From Fagopyrum homotropicum (taxonomy: Eukaryota; Streptophyta; Magnoliopsida; Caryophyllales; Polygonaceae): a DNA stretch of 64,000 bases. Below, piece by piece: positions 1-11,000 of the stretch. How positions within the stretch are numbered: position 1 is the stretch's first letter; each line of letters begins with the position of its first letter. The position numbers and the translations under genes were made by a program. The notes beneath the pieces are model-generated. The model was given only the letters and a program-made list of their open reading frames with translations. It made no database searches and was not told the DNA's origin. The DNA lies in the NCBI GenBank assembly GCA_033239125.1, contig BSWB01000004.1, positions 117,623,235 to 117,687,234 of the forward strand, read 5' to 3'.

Positions 1-518
1 TTTCTCATGAAATACATCAGTTTAGATAATTCAGTTTCGGAAAGGGAAGCACTAACAATAACAGGATAAGTAGAATCCGGTCCAATAAAAGCATACCTCA
101 AGTGACTTGGAAGTTGTTTAAGCTCCACAACTGGTGGTGCTTTCTGAGGGGGATCCTTGCTTCCTCCTTCCAGTGGAGTAGACTTAGATCGAAGAACTGG
201 ACTTTCAGAAGTCTCAGTTGACATCATCTCGCTTTTGACCTCGGTCGAGGTCCAAAGTGGGTGACCGAGATGTTCTTCAGTCAAGAACACCTCGCTTGGT
301 CCAGAGAGTGCCTCGGTTGAGGTACTGCAACTGGGACCGAAACTGGAGATTCTCTTCTCCTGGATTAGCTTTTCAATCTTAGCTCCTGGATCTTCTTCCA
401 GTGCCTTTAAGCTCCGTACATCTACATCACAAGAAGCATCTATACCTTTCTCCATTAAGCTAAAACTAATAACTCTTTCAAGAGCGTCATTAATAAGGAT
501 AGAGCTCACCAATTCTCT
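1..518 (-). pseudogene. protease-RT linker of family I pol (partial)
   Basis: Translating the minus strand gives a stretch near 1-160 that matches the segment just before reverse transcriptase in the intact family II polyprotein (a run resembling LPSHLRYAFIGPDSTYPVIV). Between about 200 and 330 the linker carries several copies of the family I palindromic word, for example at 237-252. The RT itself is outside the window. A stop at 519 separates this from the protease-containing frame, so the polyprotein was not continuous. Confidence 0.7.
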
Positions 519-1400
519 TTATTCTTCTTCATCGTAGATGTTGAAGATATCATCCTCCAGCGGTTCTCCTTTCATTGCAGCAAGCAATGCAAACTCAACT
601 TGATCACCGCCAATGTTGAATTGCAACTTGGCGTTCTTACAATCCACATTGCAACCTGAAATTGCTAGGAATGGTCTCCCGAGAATGATAGGAACGGGAT
701 AATCTACGAGAATATCAAGCACAACAAAGTCTATAACTAAATAGAAGTTACCTAACTTAACCGGAACGTCTTCCAAAATGCCCACGGGATGGGTAATGGA
801 GCGGTCCGCCATGTATAACCTTATCTTCACCGGCTTGGGCTCTCCAAGTCTGATCTTCACACATAGCTCCAGCGGAATGATGCTCACGCTGGCTCCTAGA
901 TCACACAAGGCTTCACAATTCACATCCCCAAATTGAATGGGAATGCAAAATGAGCCGGAATCTCTCAATTTGGGTGGCATCTTCTCCTTCATGATTTGAA
1001 TGAGCTCCGAGGATTTAGATGTCATCCTTACTTCACCAAAGTCTTCCAGCTTCCTCTTCCTTGATAGAATCTCTTTTAAGAACTTCTCATATGCGGGCAT
1101 CCCTAGAATAGCATCAAGGAAAGGGATGTTAATATGTAATTTATTCATCAAGTCAAGGAACTTACCAAAGTGCTTGTCTAGATGTGCTCTGGCCCTTGAC
1201 TGGGGGAATGGAAGTGGTGGTTTATATGCAGGAGGTGGGACATAAACATCAGTTTTGTCCGATGCTTTCTGAGGCTCCACCTCGGTTGGTACCTCGGCCG
1301 AAGTGTTCTTCGTCTGTACCTGGACCGAGGTGTTCTTCACTGGCATCGACCGAGGCACTAGATATGTAGTTTTCAATCCACTTCTCGTCGTTATTGCCAT
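519..1400 (-). pseudogene. gag-pol fragment with retroviral-type aspartic protease
   Basis: This 293-codon open stretch holds the pepsin-like protease of an Athila-type polyprotein. The active-site motif reads CDLGASVSIIP, the DLGAS form usual in this lineage in place of DTGAS, followed by the conserved stretch PVPIILGRPFLAISGCNVDC. Upstream is the linker after Gag with a PPPAYKPPLPFPQSRARA stretch, also present in the intact copy. The protease normally cuts the Gag-Pol precursor inside virus-like particles. The methionine at 1,400 is internal to the precursor and is not a real start. Family I palindromes sit in the coding linker at about 1,262-1,360. Confidence 0.8.
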
Positions 1401-1582
1401 GATCTATCCCTTGGGGTTGCTTTCTGCCCTTGCTGGGAGCTTCCCTGGGCATCGACCGGCTTTTTGTGCCTTCGAAAATGAAGTCATAGACGTCTCCATA
1501 GTATTGAGCTAGATCAAGATAGCCTCCAGAACTGCATCTTTCTTCTCTTGCTGGGACGAGCTTGATCCAGGCTCCTGGCTCT

Positions 1583-2269
1583 TCAATGGAGTAGAAGAAG
1601 AAGAAGAAGAATAGAGGAAAGGATTAGAAGAATTATTTGAATTGGAGTTAGAGTAAGGGTTACCCGGATTTTGATTTTGATTGTTGGGCCTCCAATTGTT
1701 GTTTTGGAGCCTCTATTGTTATTGTAGTTGTTGTTCCAAGAACCATTATTGTTGTTCCGGGAGCCATTGTTGTTGTTGTTATTCCGGGAGCCATTGTTGT
1801 TCCTTGAGCCTTGATATCCTTCCTCTTCCTTCTTGGTGTGAGCAACCAAAAGATCCTTCAATTGTTTCACATCATTCTTGAGGGAAATGAGTTGATTATC
1901 ATTTGTTGGAGCTTCCTGGAAATTAACTCTCTTAACTCCATTTTCAGCTCCTTGGTGCGAGTACTTATCCATGTGCAAAGCTTGTTTTTCAATGAATTCC
2001 CAAGCTTCATCAATCGGCATGTCCATGAATGTGCTGGCGGATAATAGTTGAAGGTTGAATTGGGTAGCTCCATCCAATCCCTTGAAGTAAATCTCCAACA
2101 ACTCTATCTTTGGAATCCCATGGTGTGGGCAATCCAAAAGAATGTCTTTAAATCTTTCCCATGACTTGGACAAACTCTCCTTGTCCTTCATGATAAATAC
2201 ATTGATCTTCCCTCTCATTTCAGCAGTTTTGGAGGGGGGAAAGAATTTTGTCAAGAACTTCGTCGTCAT
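1583..2269 (-). pseudogene. Gag core and Asn-rich linker (family I)
   Basis: The translation starts in the conserved Gag stretch FLTKFFPPSKTAEMRGKI and continues through SWERFKDILLDCPHHGIP, matching residues about 260-355 of the intact family II polyprotein, which is the plant retrotransposon gag domain. It then enters an asparagine/glycine-rich tract (about 1,690-1,800) with repeated NNN blocks. No CCHC zinc knuckle is seen. Just upstream, a TAG stop at about 2,306-2,308 lies where the intact copy has glutamine (SWYQALPSG), and the frame is lost after the Asn-rich tract. It is a broken piece of one original gag. Confidence 0.8.
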
Positions 2270-2662
2270 CTCCTCCCAAATGTTGATCTTTCCGGGAGGA
2301 AGAGACTAGTACCAAGTAAGTGCCCTGTCTTTCAAAGAAAAGTAAAAAGGTCTTAACTTGTAATTATTATTTTTCACCCTTGAAGGTTTCAAGGTTTCCA
2401 TCAAAATCTCATAGTTCTGCAAATGTTGATGTGGAGATTCCCTCTCTAAACCTCCAAACTGGCATTGGCGGATCATGGAAAGAACTTGCGGTCAAAGTTC
2501 ATAATCATGCTCCGCTGGATCACCTAGGTTGACTCCTGGACGCCTCACTAGCTGGTTTGGGTCCATCCTCTGCCCTAGGGTCCGTGGAATACCTGCAAAA
2601 AGAATATCTCGGACTGACATCCGAGGTGGAAGTATCTCGGCCGGGGCAGCTGGAGCGGGATC

Positions 2663-2935
2663 CTACCTCGGTCGAGGGTCTGATCGAGGCAAGATCTGAG
2701 CTCGTAACTGAGCCATGTCAGCTGCAATCTTTGCAGCTCTGGTGCAATTTTCCTCCCTTTTGTGTTGCAATTCCTCCCTATTGAGGCGCAGTTGTTCCAT
2801 TGCCTCATTCAATTCGGCCTCAAGATCGCGATCGTCTCGATTGGCCATTTTCGCTTCTTTCAAGCGTCTCTTATATGTCTTTTCTGGTTTGGGATCGTAA
2901 GGAACGATTTCCTTCCCAACAAGGTTTCTTCGCAT
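2663..2935 (-). pseudogene. Gag N-terminus (family I)
   Basis: This is the probable original start of the family I Gag-Pol: an ATG at 2,935, 109 bases downstream of the primer binding site. It begins MRR, as does the intact family II polyprotein (MRRSRNTEDLL). About 90 residues follow, rich in Lys, Glu and Arg, with heptad-like spacing that suggests a coiled coil (EAELNEAMEQLRLNREELQ). The frame then stops at 2,663. A dense group of family I palindromes lies at about 2,600-2,690, at the point where the frame is lost. Confidence 0.72.
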
Positions 2936-3043
2936 AAACTTAAAAAGAAGAACCTGCGAAAGTCAATCAAATAGAGTGGTTAGTAGCAACAGGGGCAACA
3001 GCCCCGAAAGACAACCATAACCATCTCGGTCTAGACCAAGTCC

Positions 3044-3058
3044 CCGGCAACGGCGCCA
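3044..3058 (-). other. primer binding site, tRNA-Asp type
   Basis: The plus strand reads CCGGCAACGGCGCCA, the 3' end of plant tRNA-Asp including CCA. The element strand therefore carries its complement, TGGCGCCGTTGCCGG. It lies six bases inside the LTR end at 3,065, as expected for a minus-strand priming site. Athila-type elements typically use this tRNA. Confidence 0.9.
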
Positions 3059-3064
3059 AAAACT

Positions 3065-4829
3065 TGTTCGCTCCAAATGGTGTGTGCAAGCTTTAAATTT
3101 ATAACCAAGGAAATATGCTTAAAACAAGGATGCGAAGCCGCAGTGTACGGATCAATTGTAATAAAAACAAGAATTTCAGGGGTCGATCATAAGGACTTAG
3201 GTGAAACAAAGCAAGTATAGGTTGTTAATATTGCAAATAACCACAAAAGCGATTAAAACAATCAAAGATGATAATAAAGTCAATTAAGGGAAATATGCAA
3301 ATTCTAGGGATTAAGTATCCAGTTGTGGTTCCAACTCTAGATCTCAAGATAAGCGGACAAAGCTGAGGTTTTGCAAAGGGAAGGTGTTACTAAAGAGGAA
3401 TAGATCACCGGGTAAGTCTCACTACTCACAATCCCAAGCCAAAGAACCTATCACCGGGTAAGTCTCAAGGTACTAAGGAAAGGAATTATAGTCTCAAACC
3501 AACACTCCAACTAAGGGAATAGAATCAACCTTTACCGGGTAAGTCTCAGGCTAACTCACAAAGATGGAATGAAGGCACACTCAAACCCCAATAAAGGGTA
3601 AACCTTTATTACCTACACTTACGATCTTAGGTAATTAAACAAAGGAATCACCGGGTAAGTCTCATCCTAGGCTTGCATTGAACCAGTAAAGGTGTAATAA
3701 GAATAGGATTTGGCAAACTCTAACACTTAACTCTCAGTTACGGATCAGATAAGTCACCTCGGTCAGTCAAGTTCCACCCGGCCGAGATGTTTATTGACTG
3801 AACGAGATGTTCTAAGGTTAAGGATAAAGACTCGAGCTTTCAGGATCCTACTGGGATTTAAGATTATTCTATCATTATTTTTTCCACAACCTTCAGCCAA
3901 TCACCTTAAAATCGCACAAAGAAATTAGCCACTCATCATCATGAAAGCAATAATCAAATATATGGGAAGAGAATGAATATTTGAACACAAAAACCTTAAG
4001 AACAAGGCTTCAATAACTGAATCAAATATCAAACAAATCAGCGTTCCTTGGATTACAAATCCAACAAGACAATCAAACAAAAGGGAATCTAAGAAAGTCT
4101 TACAAATCCCCTTAAAAGCTATCTCAAAGCTATCAATCCTTCCTTGATTGATCTTCAATCTTCCTTCCTAATTGCAGCTGGGAGAATATGGTGTAATGGA
4201 TAAAAATCCAGAGGTGCGAGGTTAGCGGGTTGTTCAATTTGTGGAAAATCCAACCCTTTATATAGGAGAATTATCTTCCAAAGATAATAATATCTTAAAA
4301 AGATAATTTCCTAATAAAATATTTCCATATCTGCAAAATAGATTTCCAGAATATATGATCTTCCTTCAAGAAATCCAGCCCAAAAATATAAGATCTCTCC
4401 TTCCAAAAATAAAAAGATCTCAACCAAATAAAATATATCTCGCCGCATCAGGGTATTCGCCTCGGTCGAGACGCTCCTCTATATCACCTCGGTCGAGGTG
4501 ACTTTGTGGTCAACCGAGGTGAATCTCAGCTGAAGGTGAAATCTCTTAAATCTGGTCCAAAGTAAATCTTCTTTATTAATTCTTTGCTTCTTGAGCTCCA
4601 TTCTAAGCTCCTGATTGTAGCTCCAATGACTTCTTTGCTCCTTAGCTCTATTTTGATGCAAAACGTGCCATTTTACCTACGATTACAACGAAACTTGGTG
4701 TAGACCTCGATTCCCATAAAGGTAGATGAAACGACAATATAATCACATAATATACATTCAAACATGCAGATTATTGAAGGTAAAACGTCTAAACAAGTCC
4801 CAAAATATAGACTATAATACATGCTATCA
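3065..4829 (-). repeat. 5' LTR, family I (1,765 bp)
   Basis: On the element strand the LTR begins TGATAGCATGTATTATAG and ends GGAGCGAACA. A second copy of the same family, in the other orientation, is the split LTR at 13,676-13,998 plus 24,028-25,445. The LTR holds four copies of a 17-bp word, TCACCGGGTAAGTCTCA or close variants, on the plus strand at 3,405, 3,451, 3,532 and 3,648. It also holds several family I palindromes near 3,755-3,815 and 4,460-4,525, including a 7+7 inverted repeat at 4,485-4,500. No open frame in it looks real. Confidence 0.9.
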
Positions 4830-5351
4830 ACCATTTCTAGTAACTTCGGGTTGCAATATGGATTGTAAGAACGCCAAGTTGAAATTCAAAATTGGTGGAG
4901 ATCATGTGGAGTTTGCATTGCTTGCTGCAATCAAGGGAGAGCCGCTAGAGGATGACATCTTCAACATCTATGATGAAGAAGAATCAACAGAATTGTGAGC
5001 TCTATCCTTATTAACGATCCTCTGGAAAGAGTTCTTAGTTTTAGTTTAATGGAGGAAGGTATAGATGTCGCTTGTGATGCAGATATACGGAGCTTAAAGG
5101 CATTGGAAGCAGATCCAGGAGCTAGATTTGATAAACTGGTTCAGGAGAAGAAAAGCACGTTAGGTTTCGGTCCCAATTCCAGTACCTCGACCGAGGCACT
5201 TCCTGGACCAAGCGAGGTGTTCTTATCTAAAGAACACTTCGGTCACCCACCTCGGATACTGACCGAGATAGAAAGCGAGATGTTGTCAACTGAGGACAAC
5301 AAGCTTTCCGATTCATTTTCTAAAAGTCACTTACATTTGGTGGAGCACTAG
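4830..5351 (+). pseudogene. protease C-terminus and linker of element A
   Basis: Right after the insertion junction the frame reads PFLVTSGCNMDCKNAKLKF, the end of the protease domain, then an acidic segment ending in DEEE. A stop follows, and the linker continues in another frame from 4,995 (SSILINDPLERVLSFSLMEEG). The same order is found in the intact family II copy. Family I palindromes are packed at 5,180-5,290. The expected RT and RNase H do not follow: the sequence jumps at about 5,352 to the pre-integrase region, so roughly 1.5-1.8 kb has been lost. Confidence 0.78.
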
Positions 5352-5881
5352 CTTCGCCAAGATTTTCTGATGGTAAAGAACCTTGGTATTATGATATTGT
5401 CAATTACCTTGTTTGTCAGGAAATACCGCCCGGATTGACATACACTCAAAGGAAGAAGTTCTTCAAAGATGTACACCATTACTACTGGAATGAACCTCTA
5501 CTGCTCAAGAGAGGTCCGGATGGGATGCTTCGACGATGCATTCCGGAGGATAAAGTTGTTAGTGTCATACGGCATTGCCACTCACTTCCTTGTGGAGGAC
5601 ATGATAGCGCTCAACAAACGTGCGCTAAGGTACTACGTTCTGGTTTCTTTTGGCCTACATTATTTAAGGATGTACAAACGTTTGTTGTTTCTTGTGATGC
5701 ATGTCAAAGAATAGGGATCCGTCAAGAAGGAAAGAGATGCCACTCAACAATATTCAGGAGGTTGAGATTTTTTATGTATGGGGAGTTGATTTCATGGGAC
5801 CTTTCCCATCATCCGCCGGGAACCTCTACATTGTCCTAGCTGTTGATTTCATGGGACCTTTCCCATCATCCGTAGGCATAT
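5352..5881 (+). pseudogene. integrase N-terminal zinc-binding region of element A
   Basis: The frame contains PPGLTYTQRKKFFKDVHHYYW and then the HHCC zinc-binding part of integrase (HCHSLPCGGH followed by CDACQR), clearly matching the intact family II copy. It then reaches WGVDFMGPFPSS, the start of the catalytic core with its first Asp. Soon after, the core breaks off: a 31-bp sequence is repeated and the reading then jumps to the integrase C-terminal region. At least two frame changes are needed. This is a non-functional remnant. Confidence 0.78.
5785..5872 (+). repeat. 31-bp direct repeat, 57-bp period, at the integrase deletion
   Basis: The stretch starting GTTGATTTCATGGGACC is present at 5,785-5,815 and again at 5,842-5,872. 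It encodes the VDFMGPFPSS start of the integrase core both times. Beyond the second copy the catalytic core is missing. The repeat sits at the deletion junction and may record the template switch or repair event that removed the core. Confidence 0.75.
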
Positions 5882-6292
5882 TGGGCAATCAAGTGGTTGA
5901 ATTTTGACATCAAGGAAGCCGGAGAGAAGAGACTTTTAGACATCAATGAGCTGGAGGAGTTGCGCTTAAATGCCTATGAAAATGACAAGATCTACAAGGA
6001 AAGAACGAAGAGATGGCATGACAAGCATATCATTCCTAAGGTGCTCAAATAAGGAGATCTTGTTCTACTCTTCAACTCCCGCCTTCGCCTCTTTCCAGGT
6101 AAGTTGAAATCTAGATGGACAAGACCTTACATTATGAAAACTGTTTTTCCCTATGGTGCAGTTGAGATTTGGGGTGAAACAAGCGAAAGCTATAAGGTCA
6201 ACGGTCATAGGCTAAAGAAGTACCGACCAGAAGTCCTAGTTGAGGAGATTGCACCACTATACCTTTTTGAGGATGATGTACAGTCCAGCTAG
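5882..6292 (+). pseudogene. integrase C-terminal region of element A
   Basis: The translation resumes at a segment matching AIKWLNFGMKEAGEKRLLDI of the intact copy. It continues through the C-terminal KSRWTRPYIMKTVFPYGAV region and ends with a stop at 6,290-6,292. One internal TAA lies where the intact copy has glutamine (LQEGDQ). The catalytic core normally found upstream is absent. The last stretch is the usual Athila end, rich in Lys and Arg with a KVNGHRLKKY motif. Confidence 0.75.
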
Positions 6293-6312
6293 CGACCTTA
6301 AATTAAGCGCTT

Positions 6313-6330
6313 CTTGGGAGGCAACCCAAG
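6313..6330 (+). other. conserved post-pol hairpin (family I)
   Basis: CTTGGGAGGCAACCCAAG can fold into a 6-bp stem with a 6-base loop. It lies 21 bases after the pol stop. The same hairpin occurs after pol in the family II copy (42,188-42,205) and, with a compensatory base pair change, in family III (34,714-34,729). Its role is unknown; a splice, translation or packaging signal is possible. Confidence 0.65.
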
Positions 6331-7072
6331 GTATTGCTTTCTTTTCCCTTTTCTAGCTTAGTTTTAGATAGTTTGCTTCGTTTCATTTTTGCATCCTCTA
6401 GACAGGAACCAGGTACTTTCTAAGGAAGGATTACAACTCAGGAGCTACACTGGAAGGACAGAAGTTCGAGAAATTGAGAAGACGGAGCTTGACTGAGACA
6501 CATCTCGGTTGCTGTCACAGCACCTCGACCGAGATGTTCTTGGGCAACCGAGGCGACTAGGTGTGACATCCAATCTGACACCTCGGTCCGGTCGGGACCA
6601 TCTCGACCGAGGTGGAATCAAATTCAGCGAGAGGTATAAAAGGCGAGACGGTTTCTCTCTCCTCACCTTTTTCCCTACTAACCGAAGCCTCGACCGCGGC
6701 GACTCTCAACCCTCAAATCCTCGATTCTTGCTCGTTTCTTACGATTCTTGGCTCGATTTCACCGGAGGAAGCAAGAGAATCAGTTTCCAAGCATCAAATA
6801 GCAAGGAAAATGCTTCAATTTGTAGAATTTGGGTACTTCGTTCCAAAACCTTAACTCCTTCTTTTACTGCTTTCGAGCAGATCTGGCTTTGGTTGCCATT
6901 ATTTGTCGTTGAAAAGGATATAAGTACCCCTTAGGAAGCTTTTGGTAGTGACTTGGGGGAAAAGAACTTATAGATTTGAGATTTGCGATCGAACAGCAGT
7001 TCGCCTCGGTCTAGTCGACTGTGTCTCATCCGAGGTGTTCTTGGGGCAACCGAGGTGATCTTCTCAGAAAAT
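6331..7072 (+). other. pol to ORF2 spacer of element A, rich in family I palindromes
   Basis: I see no credible protein here. The stretch between pol and the post-pol ORF holds many copies or half-copies of the CTCGACCGAG word (about 6,490-6,625, 6,690-6,705 and 7,000-7,060), several followed by GTTCTT. Open frames across it are built from the repeat and have no family resemblance. Confidence 0.7.
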
Positions 7073-7269
7073 ATGAGCAACAGATCTGATCGTCAGTTGG
7101 CCTTGAGGGACAGGCCTAGCAGTTCCCATCAGTCTTCCCCTTCTCAGTTTGCTATTCCGGTGATCCACGAGCTTCACTAGACGGACTATGATCATATTTG
7201 CGGGCGTCCGATAGTTGCCCCGCGCTTCCTTCACGTCGATGCCTTCGAGTTCCTCCATGTGGTGGAGGA
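7073..7269 (+). pseudogene. post-pol ORF (ORF2) of element A, N-terminal part
   Basis: The ATG at 7,073 starts a frame whose FAIPVIHELH stretch matches SIPIIHENH of the intact 479-codon family II post-pol protein. A TAG at 7,178-7,180 stands where the intact protein has glutamine. At 7,269 the reading is cut by a solo LTR, and the match resumes at 11,001. The function of the Athila post-pol protein is not established. It has been called env-like by position in this lineage, but I see no signal peptide or membrane segment here. Confidence 0.7.
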
Positions 7270-10200
7270 TGTTCGCCTCAATGTGCGTGCAAATAAGATT
7301 TAAATTTATAAAACTGAAATAAAAGCAAGTGAACCCGTAGTGTACAGATCGACGTAGTTAACCAAGTATTCTAGAGTATCGAACTCAGGGATTTGGTGAG
7401 TCAAATTCAGTTTCGAATAATCGATCAAGTAAAAGTATAAAAGCTTTGCAAATATTGGGGAAAACAGCAACCCTAAAGATCCAGGTATCCAATTGTGGCA
7501 ATCGATTGAAGATATACTATAGATATAAGGACATAGTCAAGGTTGCAAAAGTATAACTAATGTAAGGTTGAGTACGGTTGTAATAGCTAGGATTTCCGAA
7601 TTCTAATTAATGTTGATTAACTTAATCGTTGATAGTAATTGACATATAACTCGCGAAGATTTCGCAAGTGATGAGTATGAGTCCCACCGTTATATTCCTC
7701 GCGTAATTTTGGACGTTTGGGGAAATTTTTACTTTTCCCCCGGGTAATTATTTTTACCCTCCGGTGTTATTTGGAACATTTGGGAGCTTCAATTAATAAA
7801 AATTCAGTTGAGAGAAATGATCAGGACATCGGATATGTCCTAGATATGAAATAACATGGAGAGGCAAAACGGTCAAAAGAGTTGCTATTTCGTTTCTTAA
7901 CGGCTAAGAAAGACGGCTTAGGAATACACGTTTTCCGAGGCAGTTGTGGAATAATTATCCCTACAATATTCCAGATTTAATATTCCAATCTCGAAAAGTT
8001 TTGAGAAGGAGGTTCGACCCGCCTTTGGATCGGTTAAAGGATAATTATCGACTTTGCTAAAGGATAATTATCGTCTTCGCTATAAATAGCGGAAAATCCT
8101 TTATTAATTCATTTCCTTTCACGTTTCCGCGTAAAAGCTCTAATTTCTCTCAACCTTCAAACTCAGATCTACTCTCCGTTTCTAATCCGATTTCAATTCC
8201 GTTTGAGTTTCAGGATTCCTCTCTTCATTCTCTTCATATCGGTACCGAGTTTTTGCATTTCCGAGCAGATGAAGGGTTGGTCAAGCATATATGTCACTAA
8301 GCAGGTTCTGTCGCTCAGATTCCGGTGAATTTGATGTTGTCCATGTGTAGCCTGTGTCGCTGTGATTCCGAATCTTCTTTTAGATCGTCAATCGGGTTAG
8401 TAACGAATAAGTTATGAATTTATTCGTTTTCCGTACTGCGATTTGACCTAAATTGACTTTAGGCTTGTCAAAATGGATAAATAGAAATTCCATTATGGTT
8501 GTTATATTATTCTAGTATGGCCTGTTTGTTTGATGAAATCTGATGACAGGGGTTTAGAAATTGTCTGCGGGCAAAACGTTATTCTAGCAAAATCTAATTA
8601 ACTAATTAAAGGTTAATTATTTAAATTAGGATTAGAATTGAGATTGAGGAATGTTGATTAGATACTACCTTGAGATTTGAGGAATTGTGAGTTATGCTTA
8701 GATATTGAGGTTTAGTTGGTTGTGAGGCTTATAGATTGAGTATGATCCTCATGGATCCCTTTGGGTATAGGTATGACCCCTTTGATGAATAGAGTTTGAT
8801 ATATCTTTATGCCTTGTTATTAGGCAATGCCCTCTCTCAGGATTGGAGGTTGTTATGGTTGAGCTGAGTACGAGGTTGAGGTAAGTCCGTAGGATTTACT
8901 TAGCTACCATCCCTATATTAGGTGTTTGCATGAGTGGTGTGTGCGTTATATGTTTGCTATGATAGCATGAGATATCGTTTATACTGACCTATGTTTTATT
9001 GACTGCCCCGTTGCGTGGCTGTGATAACCCTTCCCTTTCATCCTGCCATGGAGTCTGGGAGGTTCTCTGACGTCAGGCCAGACTAGTTTACAGGAAGGGC
9101 GCAATCCACTCCCATAGGGTACACGGGTTGTGTGACCGATACTCGTACAGCTGGATATAGCACTCAGAGGCGAGGATGTATCGGTCCTCGTGTCGCATAC
9201 TTTCATCTATCTATATATATACGATTTGAGTGAATGACTATTATATAAAGATGATAAAATGGGTAAATTTGTGATAGCATGCTGATGTGTTTATCTTTCA
9301 TGATTGTGCTTGTGCTTATGCATTACCTTATATATGTATGGTTAGCTAACGGTTTCATACCGTGTTGTAGATGTTTGCAGGATAGGCGCTGCTGGGTGAT
9401 TTGACAAGGTGACAGGCCGAGGACTCTCGTACATTAGGTGGTTGGTTTTGGGGTTGTTTATGTTTTCCCTCCTACATGAGGATGATGTCTTGTTTTCCCT
9501 CCTATGTGAGGATGTCATTTCATACTCGGCTATGTTGTTGTTTACCTTTGGTTTTACAGTTTATACGGTTTTATGTATTTGTTTTTATATTTGTCAGTGC
9601 CATGTTGTAAGGTCCAATGAACTTGTTGTCAGGCTAGGATCAGGATCCATTGTGAGATCCTAGCCCAATGTGGCATCCCGAGTCCCGCGGAATCGGGGTG
9701 TTACAACGGTGAAGTTCCAAAACCCTATATGTCTCACCCAAAGACTCTCTCTGTAAAGATTGTTGAGGCTGCAATATAGAAAGGATCAAAGGACAAGAAT
9801 TAATCTCAAATACCCATGCCCAAACCCAAGGAATCAAAGATAAACTAAAACGGTTAAGGTTGTGACACTCGAAACTGAAATAGAGGATGTTGAGTATCAC
9901 TACTACCTAGGAAAGGCAAGCCAAGGCTAGGTTAAAGCAAATCTTTAACTTTGGATTAAAGCAAAAGCAAAGGTCGTAAAACAGAGAAAATCACGGCTGG
10001 ATCTTGAGATTCCACAGCCGTGGAACTCAAGAACAGACCGTAATTTAGGGTGTCGACGAGGTTTCTCACACTCTCAGGGTCCAATCTGTTTATGATCGAT
10101 CTATCATTATCTAAGCCACTACTATCAACCCTTCACCTTAGAATTGCTAGTGGGTTTTAGCCAACAATCATATTCATGATATCAAAAATCAAGTTTAAAA

Positions 10201-11000
10201 GAGAAAAGGTATAAAACTCCGAAAACTTAATAAATGTCCAATAACAAACTCGAATCCACAACAAAGTATGTTAGATGAATGTAGAGAAGTAGGAATAGAA
10301 ATCGTCACAGTGATCTAGAGAAATAACAAAGAACGGGATGTCAATCCGTCCTCCAATGTAAACCCTAAGATATCTCGAAGTACACAATCTTCAAAATCAC
10401 GTCATTTCCCAAATCTCGATCCGAGCCTCAATCATTCGTCTCAATCTCGAAAGTAAAATGAACCCTAAAGCCGCCGTCCTCGAAACTCCTCTCTCAAGCC
10501 TTCTTATAGGGCAAAATAGGGTTACAAGAAATCCCAATAACCGTCGCTGATGTGGAAAATATGACACATCATATTCATCATGGAAATCACAGTCTAGTAT
10601 AAGTTTCCACGGCCGTGGTTTAGGACATGTAACTTTCTGTTGTTCTCCAATGTCACTTTCCACGATTCAATGCCAAATCCACGGCCGTAATTTAGGGCGT
10701 GGAAATCCAAATTCTTGTGAAAGCCTTTATTTCGTGATGTTCTTCACTCATACTCCTTCCTTAGCTTCTCCAAAGCACCTCCTTGCCATCAAGCATGATC
10801 AAATACTCATTTCTTTCCACATTTTGCTCCAATCCAAACCTTTATTTACCTTTAAACAAAACAAAGCTAGTGTAGATCTCTATATCGACAAAGTGGGTGA
10901 ATGAGCTCACAAATACTTCAAACTCATATCTATGTACACATAAAAGAGGGAAAAACAACTAAAACACGTGCCTAAAATATAGTCATATTTCATGCTAACA
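7270..11000 (-). mobile_element. family II solo LTR, inverted, split by a chromovirus solo LTR
   Basis: On the plus strand the sequence starts TGTTCGCCTCAATGTGCGTG and ends TTCATGCTAACA, as do the two LTRs of element D. It is flanked by GAGGA on both sides (7,265-7,269 and 11,001-11,005), and no gag-pol lies between. It is therefore a solo LTR of about 1.6 kb plus the 2.1-kb insertion at 7,579-9,705. Family II palindromes are visible, for example at 10,607-10,618. It interrupts the post-pol ORF of element A. The most likely origin is recombination between the two LTRs of a full element. Confidence 0.9.
7579..9705 (+). mobile_element. chromovirus solo LTR (2,127 bp)
   Basis: It begins TGTAATAGCTAGG and ends GGGGTGTTACA, and is flanked by the duplication ACGGT (7,574-7,578 and 9,706-9,710). 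Its last 0.5 kb matches, in inverse orientation, the 5' LTR of the chromovirus at 55,857-56,382. Motifs in common include the TCCCGCGG stretch and the TTGTAAGGTCCA stretch. No coding sequence is present. Since it lies inside a family II solo LTR, which lies inside element A, this chromovirus family was still moving after both of those insertions. Confidence 0.92.

Larger units (their letters stand above)
1..4829 (-). mobile_element. Athila-type Ty3/gypsy element, family I, 5' half (runs off left edge)
   Basis: Reading leftward from 4,829 there is a 5' LTR (3,065-4,829), a tRNA-Asp type primer binding site, gag, the protease region and the start of the protease-RT linker, which runs off the left edge. 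Protein order and sequence match the complete family II copy at 36,811-49,920, so the Athila-type assignment is firm. The outer LTR end abuts plus-strand protease sequence of a second family I element. I infer that this copy inserted into that element in opposite orientation. Its left target duplication would lie outside the window. Coding is broken by stops and frame changes, so the copy is dead. Confidence 0.88.

Noticed and set aside
519..1400. Cellular aspartic protease gene
   Set aside because: The flanking Gag and linker sequences and the DLGAS motif place it in the retrotransposon polyprotein.
3044..3058. tRNA-Asp gene suggested by CCGGCAACGGCGCCA
   Set aside because: Only the 3' end of the tRNA is present, at the position of a retrotransposon primer site, and there is no cloverleaf.
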